From: Bacillota bacterium
GTDB taxonomy: Bacteria; Bacillota; Clostridia; Lachnospirales; Lachnospiraceae
Reading direction: 5' to 3'
Length of the DNA: 64,000 nt
NCBI GenBank assembly: GCA_023390555.1
Contig: JAEWCQ010000038.1
Span: 1 to 64,000 of the forward strand
Positions 8,676 to 16,566 of the stretch are shown piece after piece. Each line of letters begins with the position of its first letter. The first letter of the stretch is position 1. Position numbers and translations under genes: made by a program. Below the pieces are notes generated by a model, which had not been told where the DNA came from, did no database searches, and saw only the letters and a program-made list of their open reading frames with translations.

Positions 8676-10274
8676 ATGGGGCAGATGAATTCTTTTTTTC
8701 AATTGGACATTCGTAACGAAGGTGTATTTCTGAAAGTGATTCCTCCGAAGGAACAGGGGGCAACACTTACGGTGCCGGAAGTGATTAACTATCTGAATAA
8801 CCGAAAATGGAATAACTATGATCTGAAGGAATTGAACAGGGCTTTGTACCTGCCGCAGGAATCAGAGATTCGGGTGGGAGAAGGCACCGATGTTGCGGAA
8901 AATGAATCTATGGTTATGCGCATATCGCCCGATAATATGAAGGTCATATGCCGGTTTTATCCGCCGAGTCAAAACGGGGCTAAAATGGATGCACAGGAGA
9001 TTGTGAAAGATTTACAATTTCGGGGCATAAGGTTTGGTATCAGGCAGGAAGAAATCATTCGGTTTCTTCAGGAACATCTTTACTGCACGGATTATGTCAT
9101 TGCAGAAGGAACGCTTCCGGTGCAGGGAAAAGATGCGGATATCTGCTATTATTTTAATACAGATGTCAATCTGAAACCAAAGAAAAATGAAGACGGAACC
9201 GTAGATTATCATGAACTCGGAACGATCAGTCATGTAAAAGAAGGAGATCTTCTGGCAAGACTGAAAAAGGAGGATCAGGGAAAAGCTGGGAAAGATGTGT
9301 TTGGGCAGGAAATAAAACCAAAGCCGGTAAAGGGCATGCGTTTGATTTATGCCAACAACATTACCCTGTCGGAAGATGAGACAGAGATTTATTCCAATGT
9401 AACGGGGCATGCAAGCCTGGTAGACGGCAAAGTATTTGTTTCGGATCTTTTTGAAGTGCCTGCAGATGTGGACAATTCCGTAGGAAACATCAATTATCAG
9501 GGGAATGTTCATGTCCATGGAAATGTCAAGGGTGGCTTTCAGATCTATGCAAAGGGAGATATTGTTGTAGACGGCGTGGTAGAAGATGCGGTGTTACAGG
9601 CGGAAGGGCAGATCATCGTAAAACGCGGCATACATGGTATGACAAGAGGCATTTTAAGGGCTGACGGCAACGTAATCTGTAAATTTATTGAAAATGCCAC
9701 GGTGATAGCGGGCGGTTACGTTGAAACGGAATCGGTGATCCTCAGTCAGGTTTCTGCAGCCAGTGAGGTGCATGTAGATGGAAGAAAGGGATTTATCACC
9801 GGAGGAGTGGTACGTGCCGGAGGTTTGGTAGAGGCACTGACGATTGGCTCTGAGATGGGAGCGGTCACGCGCATTGAGGTGGGTGTAGACCCGGAGAAGA
9901 AAGAGCGTTTTATAGAGCTGCAGAAACTGATTCGCGAGAACAGTCAGGATATTGCCCAGATAAAACCAATCTTAATCGCATGCAAGGAAAAACTGGCGCG
10001 GGGAGAACGGTTCAATAAAGACAAACAGCATTATATCCAGCAGTTGGCGGTTACACTGCAGGCGAAACAGAGCGAGATCGGCGATGAGCAGAAGGAATTC
10101 ATGCAGCTGCAGACAGAGATGATGCAGGACAGCAACGCAAGGGTAAAAGTAAAAAATACAATTTATGCAGGTGTTACGGTCAGTATATCAGATCTTAGTA
10201 TTACCTTACATGAGAAACGCAGCTTTTGCCAGCTGTTAAAAGAACAGGGAGAGATTGTGATTCAAAATTTATAA
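8676..10274 (+). CDS. FapA family protein (DUF342)
   Basis: The 532-aa protein has an N-terminal region related to the FapA beta-helix family and a central right-handed beta-helix rich in Gly and Val repeats (about residues 255-410, with HVHGNVKGGF and similar turns), followed by a coiled-coil-like helical part (about 410-490). FapA/DUF342 proteins occur in flagellar operons of Clostridia and in polymer-forming cytoskeletal groups, but their function is poorly defined. It follows fliA after 13 nt. Localisation is probably cytoplasmic, since no signal peptide is seen. Confidence 0.85.
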   Translation: MGQMNSFFQLDIRNEGVFLKVIPPKEQGATLTVPEVINYLNNRKWNNYDLKELNRALYLPQESEIRVGEGTDVAENESMVMRISPDNMKVICRFYPPSQNGAKMDAQEIVKDLQFRGIRFGIRQEEIIRFLQEHLYCTDYVIAEGTLPVQGKDADICYYFNTDVNLKPKKNEDGTVDYHELGTISHVKEGDLLARLKKEDQGKAGKDVFGQEIKPKPVKGMRLIYANNITLSEDETEIYSNVTGHASLVDGKVFVSDLFEVPADVDNSVGNINYQGNVHVHGNVKGGFQIYAKGDIVVDGVVEDAVLQAEGQIIVKRGIHGMTRGILRADGNVICKFIENATVIAGGYVETESVILSQVSAASEVHVDGRKGFITGGVVRAGGLVEALTIGSEMGAVTRIEVGVDPEKKERFIELQKLIRENSQDIAQIKPILIACKEKLARGERFNKDKQHYIQQLAVTLQAKQSEIGDEQKEFMQLQTEMMQDSNARVKVKNTIYAGVTVSISDLSITLHEKRSFCQLLKEQGEIVIQNL

Positions 10275-10300
10275 AACGATTTTAATCTGAGGTGATAAAA

Positions 10301-10618
10301 ATGACAATACGGCCAATTGATTTCAATGGAATGATTCAGCGCTCCCAGGATGTAGGAAGCATCAAACAGCACGAAGATACAAGACCTGTAGTAGAACAGC
10401 AGAATATTCAAAGTAATTTTGTTAAGGAAGAGACGAAATTGGCGAAGCAGGTGAATCATGCCGATAATGCAGATCAGGAAGAATATCGCTATGATGCAAA
10501 GGAAAAAGGAAATTCGTCCTACCAGGAAAGTAGCGGAAAACAGAAAAAAAAGAAAGAACAGGAAACAGACCGGGTAATTGTAAAAAACAAGTCTGCGGGT
10601 TTTGATATAAAAATATAG
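10301..10618 (+). CDS. Conserved-looking small flagellar-operon protein, unknown
   Basis: The 105-aa protein is hydrophilic, Gln- and Lys-rich, with no membrane segment. It starts MTIRPIDFNGMIQRSQ and ends SAGFDIKI, while the middle is low-complexity and poly-Lys. Conserved ends with a loose middle suggest short binding motifs at both termini. The ATG at 10301 is preferred to the GTG at 10292, because GAGGTGAT then serves as ribosome binding site. It is tightly packed between the FapA-like and SwrB-like genes. I do not know its function. Confidence 0.72.
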   Translation: MTIRPIDFNGMIQRSQDVGSIKQHEDTRPVVEQQNIQSNFVKEETKLAKQVNHADNADQEEYRYDAKEKGNSSYQESSGKQKKKKEQETDRVIVKNKSAGFDIKI

Positions 10619-10630
10619 AGGAGTTTTGAA

Positions 10631-11275
10631 ATGACAGGTATTGAAATTATTCTTATCCTGATAGGAATCGTATTCATGATAGGAAGCTTTATGGTGACAG
10701 AGAAGTTATCTGCATCGGAGCTGGATAAAATCGCGAAATTAAGTGAAAAAGAGATAGGGATGATTGTTGACAAAGAGCTGGCAAAGGCATCCGAACACAT
10801 TGAAAATCAGGTTGATGATGTGATTGACGGATCCATGGATAAAGTGGAGCGTTCGCTGGATAAGGAATCAAATGAAAAGATCATGGCAATCAGTGAATAT
10901 TCTGACACTGTTTTGGAAAATATGAACAAGACTCATAATGAAATTATGTTTCTTTACAGTATGCTGAACGATAAGCACATCGAGTTGACGGAACTGTCGG
11001 GTGAACTGTCAAGAGTTGCCGCAAAGGTAGAGGCGGATATCGAGCTTGCGGAGGCAGACCGGGAAGAGATAAAAGAGGAAAGAGCAGAAAAGTCAGCAGA
11101 GGACGTATCTGTAAAGGAAGACCGAAAAGAATCCCGTGATGAAAATGGCAATCACAATGAAAAAATCTTGGAATTGTTTAAACAGGGCAAATCCTATATG
11201 GATATTGCAAGGGAGCTTGGACTTGGACAGGGTGAAGTCAGGCTTGTAGTAGAACTGTTTAAAGGAGAAGAATAA
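10631..11275 (+). CDS. SwrB-like membrane-anchored protein (DUF6115 type)
   Basis: The 214-aa protein has one N-terminal transmembrane segment (about residues 4-22), a long acidic helical or coiled-coil region, and a C-terminal helix-turn-helix-like motif (ILELFKQGKSYMDIARELG, then LGQGEVRLVVELF). This layout matches SwrB/YlxL, which follows sigD in Bacillus and helps activate the flagellar type III export apparatus. The motif at the end looks DNA-binding but in SwrB is not known to bind DNA. Assignment rests on layout and synteny. Confidence 0.75.
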   Translation: MTGIEIILILIGIVFMIGSFMVTEKLSASELDKIAKLSEKEIGMIVDKELAKASEHIENQVDDVIDGSMDKVERSLDKESNEKIMAISEYSDTVLENMNKTHNEIMFLYSMLNDKHIELTELSGELSRVAAKVEADIELAEADREEIKEERAEKSAEDVSVKEDRKESRDENGNHNEKILELFKQGKSYMDIARELGLGQGEVRLVVELFKGEE

Positions 11276-11276
11276 A

Positions 11277-11813
11277 GTGAAATTAAAATATTACTTAAGA
11301 GGTCTTGGTATCGGGATACTGGTAACTACAATTATTCTGATGATTGCTTTTTCCGGACACAAGGCAGATATATCCGACGAAGAAATCATTGCCCGTGCCA
11401 AAGCACTTGGAATGGTTATGACAGAACAGGAAAAGGAAGATGCGATTCCAAAGGGAACGGAAGATAATCTGACGGAATCCACAGAACAGAAGCCGGAAAA
11501 GACGACAGAACAAAACCAAACATCAGAGCAGAATCAGACAACGGAACAGACTCCGATGACAGAACAAGGCCAGACAGAGTCGACGGACCAGGCAAAAGCA
11601 GAGACACAAAAAGAGATTACCGTGAAAGCAGGAGACTCTTCCAATACGGTTGCAGACAAATTGTTTCAGGAAGGTCTTGTTGACGATGCGTCGGCCTTCA
11701 ATAAATATCTGGTCGACAATAAGGTCGACAGTTCCATTCAGCCCGGAACTTTTACAATTCCGCAGGGGGCGACTTATGAAGAAATCGGTGGACTGCTGAC
11801 AGGGAAAAAGTAG
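11277..11813 (+). CDS. Single-pass protein with YceG/MltG-like N-domain
   Basis: The 178-aa protein begins with a basic N-terminus and a transmembrane segment (about residues 8-25), followed by a low-complexity Thr/Glu/Gln linker with repeated TEQ units (about 58-110), and a C-terminal module of about 65 residues (EITVKAGDSSNTVADKLFQEG to the end) resembling the LysM-like N-terminal part of YceG/MltG endolytic transglycosylases. The catalytic half of MltG is absent. The start is GTG behind AAAGGAGAA. It is the last gene before rpsB, so it may help the flagellum pass or dock at the cell wall; that is inference. Confidence 0.72.
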   Translation: MKLKYYLRGLGIGILVTTIILMIAFSGHKADISDEEIIARAKALGMVMTEQEKEDAIPKGTEDNLTESTEQKPEKTTEQNQTSEQNQTTEQTPMTEQGQTESTDQAKAETQKEITVKAGDSSNTVADKLFQEGLVDDASAFNKYLVDNKVDSSIQPGTFTIPQGATYEEIGGLLTGKK

Positions 11814-11827
11814 GTGAAAAGAAATTG

Positions 11828-11856
11828 TTGCATACATTTCCATATTATGATATAAT
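11828..11856 (+). promoter_or_regulatory. rpsB-tsf promoter
   Basis: A -35 hexamer TTGCAT (11828-11833) and a perfect -10 TATAAT (11851-11856) are separated by exactly 17 nt, so this is a strong housekeeping promoter. Transcription would begin near 11863 and give a leader of about 100 nt before rpsB, uncoupling the ribosomal genes from the flagellar operon. Confidence 0.85.
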
Positions 11857-11882
11857 CTGAACGTTGTAAAAATGACAAATCA

Positions 11883-11939
11883 CATATGCCGATGGTCGGA
11901 AGGGTGCCGCAAAGGTTTTTCGGCAGGTGGACGCATATG
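11883..11939 (+). promoter_or_regulatory. Structured 5' leader of rpsB, candidate autoregulatory RNA
   Basis: A closing helix CATATGC (11883-11889) with GCATATG (11933-11939) encloses an inner helix TGCCG (11905-11909) with CGGCA (11921-11925) and purine-rich internal loops. The structure ends about 10 nt before the ribosome binding site GGAGG. The layout fits a ribosomal-protein leader bound by S2, but I recognise no named family and have not computed a fold energy. Confidence 0.5.
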
Positions 11940-11966
11940 GAAGACAAACCAAATGGAGGACGAAAA

Positions 11967-12701
11967 ATGAGCGTTATTTCAATGAAACAGTTATTAGAAG
12001 CCGGTGTGCATTTCGGACATCAGACAAGAAGATGGAACCCTAAAATGGCTCCATACATCTATACCGAGAGAAATGGTATCTATATCATCGACTTACAGAA
12101 ATCCGTAGGAAAAGTGGATGAAGCTTACAATGCAGTTGCAGAAGTGGCAGCAGAGGGCGGCACCATTCTTTTCGTAGGTACCAAGAAGCAGGCACAGGAT
12201 GCAATTAAGACAGAAGCGGAACGCTGCGGTATGTACTTTGTAAATGAGAGATGGTTAGGCGGAATGCTTACAAACTTTAAGACAATACAGAGCCGTATTG
12301 CAAGATTAAAAGAAATCGAACGTATGGCAGAGGATGGAACTTTTGATGTTCTTCCGAAAAAAGAAGTTATTCAGTTAAAGAAGGAATGGGATAAATTAGA
12401 GAAGAATCTTGGCGGAATCAAGGAAATGAAGAAGATTCCGGATGCAATCTTTATCGTAGATCCGAAGAAAGAAAGAATCTGCGTACAGGAAGCACATTCT
12501 TTGGGAATTAAATTAATCGGTATTGCAGATACAAACTGCGATCCGGAAGAATTGGACTATGTAATTCCTGGTAATGATGATGCAATCAGAGCCGTTAAAT
12601 TAATTGTTTCCAAAATGGCAGATGCTGTGATTGAAGCAAATCAGGGAACCGTTGAAGTAGACGCAGTTCCGGAAGAAGTAGCAGAAGCAGTAGAAGCATA
12701 A
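11967..12701 (+). CDS. rpsB: 30S ribosomal protein S2
   Basis: S2 is a 30S subunit protein required for S1 or mRNA binding near the platform. The 244-aa protein opens MSVISMKQLLEAGVHFGHQ, the typical S2 N-terminus, and includes RWLGGMLTNF and the acidic tail usual in Firmicutes. An in-frame ATG at 11886 exists but lies in the leader; ATG 11967 has the ribosome binding site GGAGG nine bases upstream. The gene is paired with tsf, separated by a hairpin. Confidence 0.98.
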   Translation: MSVISMKQLLEAGVHFGHQTRRWNPKMAPYIYTERNGIYIIDLQKSVGKVDEAYNAVAEVAAEGGTILFVGTKKQAQDAIKTEAERCGMYFVNERWLGGMLTNFKTIQSRIARLKEIERMAEDGTFDVLPKKEVIQLKKEWDKLEKNLGGIKEMKKIPDAIFIVDPKKERICVQEAHSLGIKLIGIADTNCDPEELDYVIPGNDDAIRAVKLIVSKMADAVIEANQGTVEVDAVPEEVAEAVEA

Positions 12702-12718
12702 TTTTTGAAAAGATTGAA

Positions 12719-12747
12719 ATAGGACAGACATTATATGCCTGTCCTAT
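12719..12747 (+). terminator. Intercistronic hairpin between rpsB and tsf
   Basis: Arms ATAGGACAG (12719-12727) and CTGTCCTAT (12739-12747) form a 9-bp stem with an 11-nt loop, followed by CTTATA rather than a clean U-tract. It may act as a partial terminator or a 3'-end stabiliser, setting S2 above EF-Ts levels. Function is inferred from position. Confidence 0.55.
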
Positions 12748-12780
12748 CTTATAGAATATAATATATCGGAGGAAAATGAG

Positions 12781-13719
12781 ATGGCTATTACAGCAGCAAT
12801 GGTAAAAGAACTGCGTGAACTGACTGGCGCAGGTATGATGGATTGTAAAAAAGCGTTAAATGAGACAGAAGGCGATATGGATGCAGCTGTTGAATATTTG
12901 AGAAAAAACGGACAGGCAAAAGCAGAGAAAAAAGCTGGAAGAATTGCAGCAGAAGGTCTCTGTACGGTTGTTTTAAAAGACGAGAAGACAGCAGCTGTCG
13001 TGGAAGTGAATTCCGAGACAGACTTTGTTGCAAAGAATGAGACTTTCCAGGCGTTTGTAAAGGCAGTTGGAGAGCAGGCAGTAAATTCAGATGCGGCAGA
13101 TATAGATGCGTTTATGGCAGAAGCATGGAATCAGGATTCCAGCAAAACGGTAAAAGATGCATTAATCGAAAAAATCTCTGTAATTGGTGAGAACCTGTCA
13201 ATCCGTCGTTTTGAAAAAGTAGTTGCAGAAGACGGTTGTGTGGTATCTTATATTCATGGAGGCGGAAGAATCGGCGTTATCGTAGAAGCTGCTACAGCAA
13301 CGGTAAATGATGCGGTAAAAGAAGCGCTTTCAAACATTGCAATGCAGATTGCAGCATTGAATCCGAAGTATGTTTCCAGAGATGAAATCAGTGCAGATTA
13401 TATTGCACATGAAAAAGAGATCTTACTCGCTCAGATCATGAATGATCCGAAAGAATCCCAGAAACCGGAAAAGGTAATCAACGGAATGATCGAAGGTCGT
13501 GTAAGCAAAGAATTAAAAGAGATCTGTCTCGTAGATCAGGTATACGTCAAGGCAGAAGATGGAAAACAGACCGTCGCACAGTATCTTGCACAGGTATCCA
13601 AAGAAGTTGGAACCACTGTTGCAGTGAAGAAGTTTGTACGTTTTGAGACTGGCGAAGGTATCGAAAAGAAGCAGGAAGACTTTGCAGCAGAAGTTGCAGC
13701 ACAGATGGCTGGAAACTAA
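12781..13719 (+). CDS. tsf: Elongation factor Ts
   Basis: EF-Ts exchanges GDP for GTP on EF-Tu. The 312-aa protein has the N-terminal UBA-like domain with the signature VKELRELTGAGMMDCKKAL, the core residues TDFVAKNE (the TDFV motif that contacts EF-Tu near residue 80), and a second EF-Ts domain with repeated subunits. GGAGG precedes the start. It closes the rpsB operon and ends at a strong terminator. Confidence 0.98.
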   Translation: MAITAAMVKELRELTGAGMMDCKKALNETEGDMDAAVEYLRKNGQAKAEKKAGRIAAEGLCTVVLKDEKTAAVVEVNSETDFVAKNETFQAFVKAVGEQAVNSDAADIDAFMAEAWNQDSSKTVKDALIEKISVIGENLSIRRFEKVVAEDGCVVSYIHGGGRIGVIVEAATATVNDAVKEALSNIAMQIAALNPKYVSRDEISADYIAHEKEILLAQIMNDPKESQKPEKVINGMIEGRVSKELKEICLVDQVYVKAEDGKQTVAQYLAQVSKEVGTTVAVKKFVRFETGEGIEKKQEDFAAEVAAQMAGN

Positions 13720-13734
13720 TTCCCAAGAGATATA

Positions 13735-13786
13735 AAAAAGCTCAGAATCTTGATCGTTCGAACAACGAGGAAGATCCTGGGCTTTT
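13735..13786. terminator. Bidirectional terminator of tsf and of tRNA-Val
   Basis: AAGCTCAGAATCTT pairs imperfectly with AAGATCCTGGGCTT across a loop that holds a small CGTT/AACG helix; an A-tract lies on the left and a T-tract on the right. It can stop tsf transcripts on the plus strand and the tRNA transcript on the minus strand. Confidence 0.85.
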
Positions 13787-13795
13787 TAAAAGAAG

Positions 13796-13869
13796 TGGAA
13801 GTAATGGGGCTCGAACCCATGACCTCTCGCGTGTGAGGCGAACGCTCATCCCGGCTGAGCTATACTTCC
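13796..13869 (-). tRNA. tRNA-Val (anticodon CAC)
   Basis: Read on the minus strand, the 74-nt sequence folds as a cloverleaf: acceptor GGAAGTA/TACTTCC, D-stem GCTC/GAGC, anticodon stem TTCGC/GCGAG with loop CTCACAC, and T-arm ATGGG/CCCAT with TTCGAGC. The anticodon CAC reads the valine codon GTG. The discriminator is A; no CCA is encoded. It stands alone between tsf and an amino-acid transporter on the opposite strand. Confidence 0.97.
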
Positions 13870-13931
13870 ATAAAGATATTATAGCACTGTAGAATCAAAA
13901 TGCAAGAAGCAACAGGAAAACAAAACGATAC

Positions 13932-13960
13932 TTGACGAAATTGTGTTTTGGGTGCATAAT
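13932..13960 (+). promoter_or_regulatory. Promoter of the amino-acid ABC importer
   Basis: TTGACG (13932-13937) and CATAAT (13955-13960) are spaced by 17 nt. A short hairpin-like GGGGAAGCAT...ATGCTTCCTCTTT lies just downstream (about 13975-14000) and could be a small attenuator in the 100-nt leader. Confidence 0.75.
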
Positions 13961-14066
13961 AGACATACTTCAAAGGGGAAGCATAAATGCTTCCTCTTTA
14001 TTATAGTTTTGTCAAATCTATAGAATAAAAATGTAAGAGACGATAAGCAAAGAGGAGCGGTTAGAG

Positions 14067-14945
14067 ATGAAGAAAAGAATTTTGGCAGCCTTGTTGACGA
14101 TGGCAATGGCAGTAACTATGATGGCGTGCGGCAGTACTTCCAATAAAACATCAGATGGTACGGATGTGGGAGCTACCGGTACGGAAACCGGTGCAAAGAA
14201 AGTTTTGAAAGTGGCCATGGAATGTGGATATGCACCGTATAACTGGACACAGTCCGACGATTCCAACGGAGCCGTGAAAATCAATGACAGTTCCGACTAC
14301 GCATATGGTTATGATGTCATGATTGCAAAGAAAATTGCAGATGAACTTGGCTATGATTTACAGATTGTTAAATTAGACTGGGATTCACTTGTTCCGGCTG
14401 TACAGTCCGGCACGGTAGACTGTGTCATCGCAGGACAGTCCATTACTGCAGAGAGACTGGAAATGGTAGATTTTTCAGACCCTTATTACTATGCATCGAT
14501 TGTAACACTTGTGAAATCGGACAGTAAATATGCGGATGCAAAGGGAATTTCTGATCTTGCAGGAGCTACCTGTACTTCACAGCTTGGAACCGTATGGTAT
14601 GATACCTGTCTTCCACAGATTCAGGATGCAGATATTCAGGCAGCGCAGGAATCTGCTCCGGCCATGCTTGTTACACTGGAGAGCGGAAGAACAGACCTTG
14701 TTGTAACTGATAAACCGACTGCAATGGCGGCCGCTGCGGCATATCCAGATATGAAGATGCTGGATTTCACGGACTCTGACGATAACTTTGAAGTATCCGA
14801 CGAGGAAATCAACATCGGTGTGTCTGTGCAGAAAGGCAATACCGAATTGTTAGATGGAATTAACAGTGTGCTCGACAAAATGACAACAGATGATTTTGAT
14901 CAGATGATGAATGAAGCAATTTCGGTTCAGCCGTTGTCCGAGTAG
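14067..14945 (+). CDS. Amino-acid ABC transporter substrate-binding lipoprotein
   Basis: The 292-aa protein has a lipoprotein signal with lipobox Cys near residue 21 (MMAC), a Ser/Thr linker, and a family-3 solute-binding domain typical of polar amino-acid receptors (ECGYAPYNW, YGYDVMIAKKIADELG, DCVIAGQSITAERLEMVDFSDPYY). It would present an amino acid to the permease encoded next. The exact ligand cannot be read from sequence. The gene opens a three-gene operon (binding protein, permease, ATPase). Confidence 0.93.
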   Translation: MKKRILAALLTMAMAVTMMACGSTSNKTSDGTDVGATGTETGAKKVLKVAMECGYAPYNWTQSDDSNGAVKINDSSDYAYGYDVMIAKKIADELGYDLQIVKLDWDSLVPAVQSGTVDCVIAGQSITAERLEMVDFSDPYYYASIVTLVKSDSKYADAKGISDLAGATCTSQLGTVWYDTCLPQIQDADIQAAQESAPAMLVTLESGRTDLVVTDKPTAMAAAAAYPDMKMLDFTDSDDNFEVSDEEINIGVSVQKGNTELLDGINSVLDKMTTDDFDQMMNEAISVQPLSE

Positions 14946-14960
14946 TGAGGAGTTGTTGAC

Positions 14961-15725
14961 GTGATATCAAATATGAATTTTATTGAGAGAATTATCTATA
15001 TTCTCGAAAAATACGGTGTTTCTTATTTGAAAGGTGCAGGAACGACTCTGGTAATCGCTCTGGTATCGACAGCAATCGGATGTCTGATCGGATTTCTCGT
15101 GGGAGTTGTGCAGACAATTCCGGTGGACAAAAAGAGAGATTCTTTTGTAAAAATATTTGCACTTCGTCTGCTGCAGATCATATTTCGCGTTTATGTGGAA
15201 GTTTTTCGCGGTACGCCGATGATCGTACAGGCTGTATTTATCTATTATGGCCTCGCACAGATATTTAACATTCAGCTTGGAATGTGGGCATCTGCATTTC
15301 TGGTCGTTTCCATCAATACCGGTGCCTATATGGCAGAATCTGTCCGGGGTGGTATTATTTCCGTTAATATTGGTCAGACAGAAGGCGCAAAAGCAATTGG
15401 AATGAATCATATACAGACCATGCTGTATGTGATTATGCCGCAGGCATTTCGGAATATTATGCCACAGATCGGCAATAACCTGATTATTAACATTAAAGAT
15501 ACGTCCGTATTGTCCATTATCGCAATTGTAGACCTGTTCTTTGTTCATAAGAGTGTTACAGGTGCGTTATATACATACTTTGAATCTGCGACGATTGTAA
15601 TGCTGATTTATCTGACCATGACAGTTACCGCATCGAAGCTGCTTCGTCTCTGGGAGCGTAAGCTGGATGGCGACGATAACTACGAAATGGTAGATACAAT
15701 GGGAATTGGCGATCAGATGCGTTAG
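14961..15725 (+). CDS. Amino-acid ABC transporter permease
   Basis: This HisM/GlnP-type inner-membrane protein of 254 aa has about five transmembrane segments and the conserved EAA loop, seen as QTEGAKAIGMNHIQTMLYVIMPQA. The N-terminal KGAGTTLVIALVSTAIG matches the family entry helix, and EVFRGTPMIVQ is a hallmark of polar amino-acid permeases. GTG 14961 is chosen because GAGGAG sits about 10 nt upstream; ATG 14973 is too far away. Confidence 0.93.
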   Translation: MISNMNFIERIIYILEKYGVSYLKGAGTTLVIALVSTAIGCLIGFLVGVVQTIPVDKKRDSFVKIFALRLLQIIFRVYVEVFRGTPMIVQAVFIYYGLAQIFNIQLGMWASAFLVVSINTGAYMAESVRGGIISVNIGQTEGAKAIGMNHIQTMLYVIMPQAFRNIMPQIGNNLIINIKDTSVLSIIAIVDLFFVHKSVTGALYTYFESATIVMLIYLTMTVTASKLLRLWERKLDGDDNYEMVDTMGIGDQMR

Positions 15726-15739
15726 AGAGGATACGGAGA

Positions 15740-16492
15740 ATGAAAAAAGAGAATATGATATTGAGCGTATCGCATCTTGAGAAGAACTTTGGTTCACATG
15801 AAGTTTTGAAGGACATAGATTTTGGTGTATCCACAGGAGATGTGATATCGGTGATCGGAGCATCGGGTTCCGGCAAATCAACGATGCTTCGTTGTATAAA
15901 TCTAATGGAAGATCCAAGCGGTGGAAGTATTTTGTACCATGAGCAGGACATAACAGATGCAAGAGTGGATGTGCCCGCATATCGCGCAAAGGTAGGCATG
16001 GTCTTTCAGAGCTTTAATCTGTTTGAAAATATGACAGTGCTGAAAAACTGTATGATTGGGCAGATGAAAGTGGCGAAGACCTCCCGGCAGGAAGCAGAAG
16101 AAAAGGCGATGCTGTATCTGAAAAAAGTAGGTATGGAACCTTATATCAATGCCAGGCCAAGGCAGCTTTCCGGCGGACAGAAACAGCGCGTGGCCATTGC
16201 GAGAGCTCTTGCAATGGAACCGGAAATTCTGCTGTTTGACGAACCGACCTCTGCGTTGGATCCGCAGATGGTAGGCGAAGTTTTAAACGTTATGCGTTCT
16301 CTTGCAATGGAAGGTATGACAATGATTGTGGTTACACATGAGATGGCATTTGCCAGAGATGTCTCTACTGAGGTTCTGTTCATGGCGGACGGTGTGATCA
16401 GAGAGCAGGGGAGTCCGGAAGAGATTTTTGGAAATCCAAAAGAAGCCGCGACAACCGAGTTTTTGTCAAGATTCCGGAATCAGAGCCTGTAA
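15740..16492 (+). CDS. Amino-acid ABC transporter ATPase (GlnQ type)
   Basis: The 250-aa protein powers the importer encoded just upstream. It has Walker A GASGSGKST, Q-loop VFQSFNLF, signature LSGGQKQR, Walker B ILLFDEPTSALDP and H-loop VTHEMAFA, exactly the polar amino-acid subfamily pattern. A 14-nt gap separates it from the permease. No membrane segment is visible; it works as a dimer at the membrane. Confidence 0.95.
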   Translation: MKKENMILSVSHLEKNFGSHEVLKDIDFGVSTGDVISVIGASGSGKSTMLRCINLMEDPSGGSILYHEQDITDARVDVPAYRAKVGMVFQSFNLFENMTVLKNCMIGQMKVAKTSRQEAEEKAMLYLKKVGMEPYINARPRQLSGGQKQRVAIARALAMEPEILLFDEPTSALDPQMVGEVLNVMRSLAMEGMTMIVVTHEMAFARDVSTEVLFMADGVIREQGSPEEIFGNPKEAATTEFLSRFRNQSL

Positions 16493-16566
16493 GTGATGGA
16501 ATGTCCATTCGAATGAGCATAACATATTTGAATATTTCATATACATAATAAAAAAAGGACAACAAT

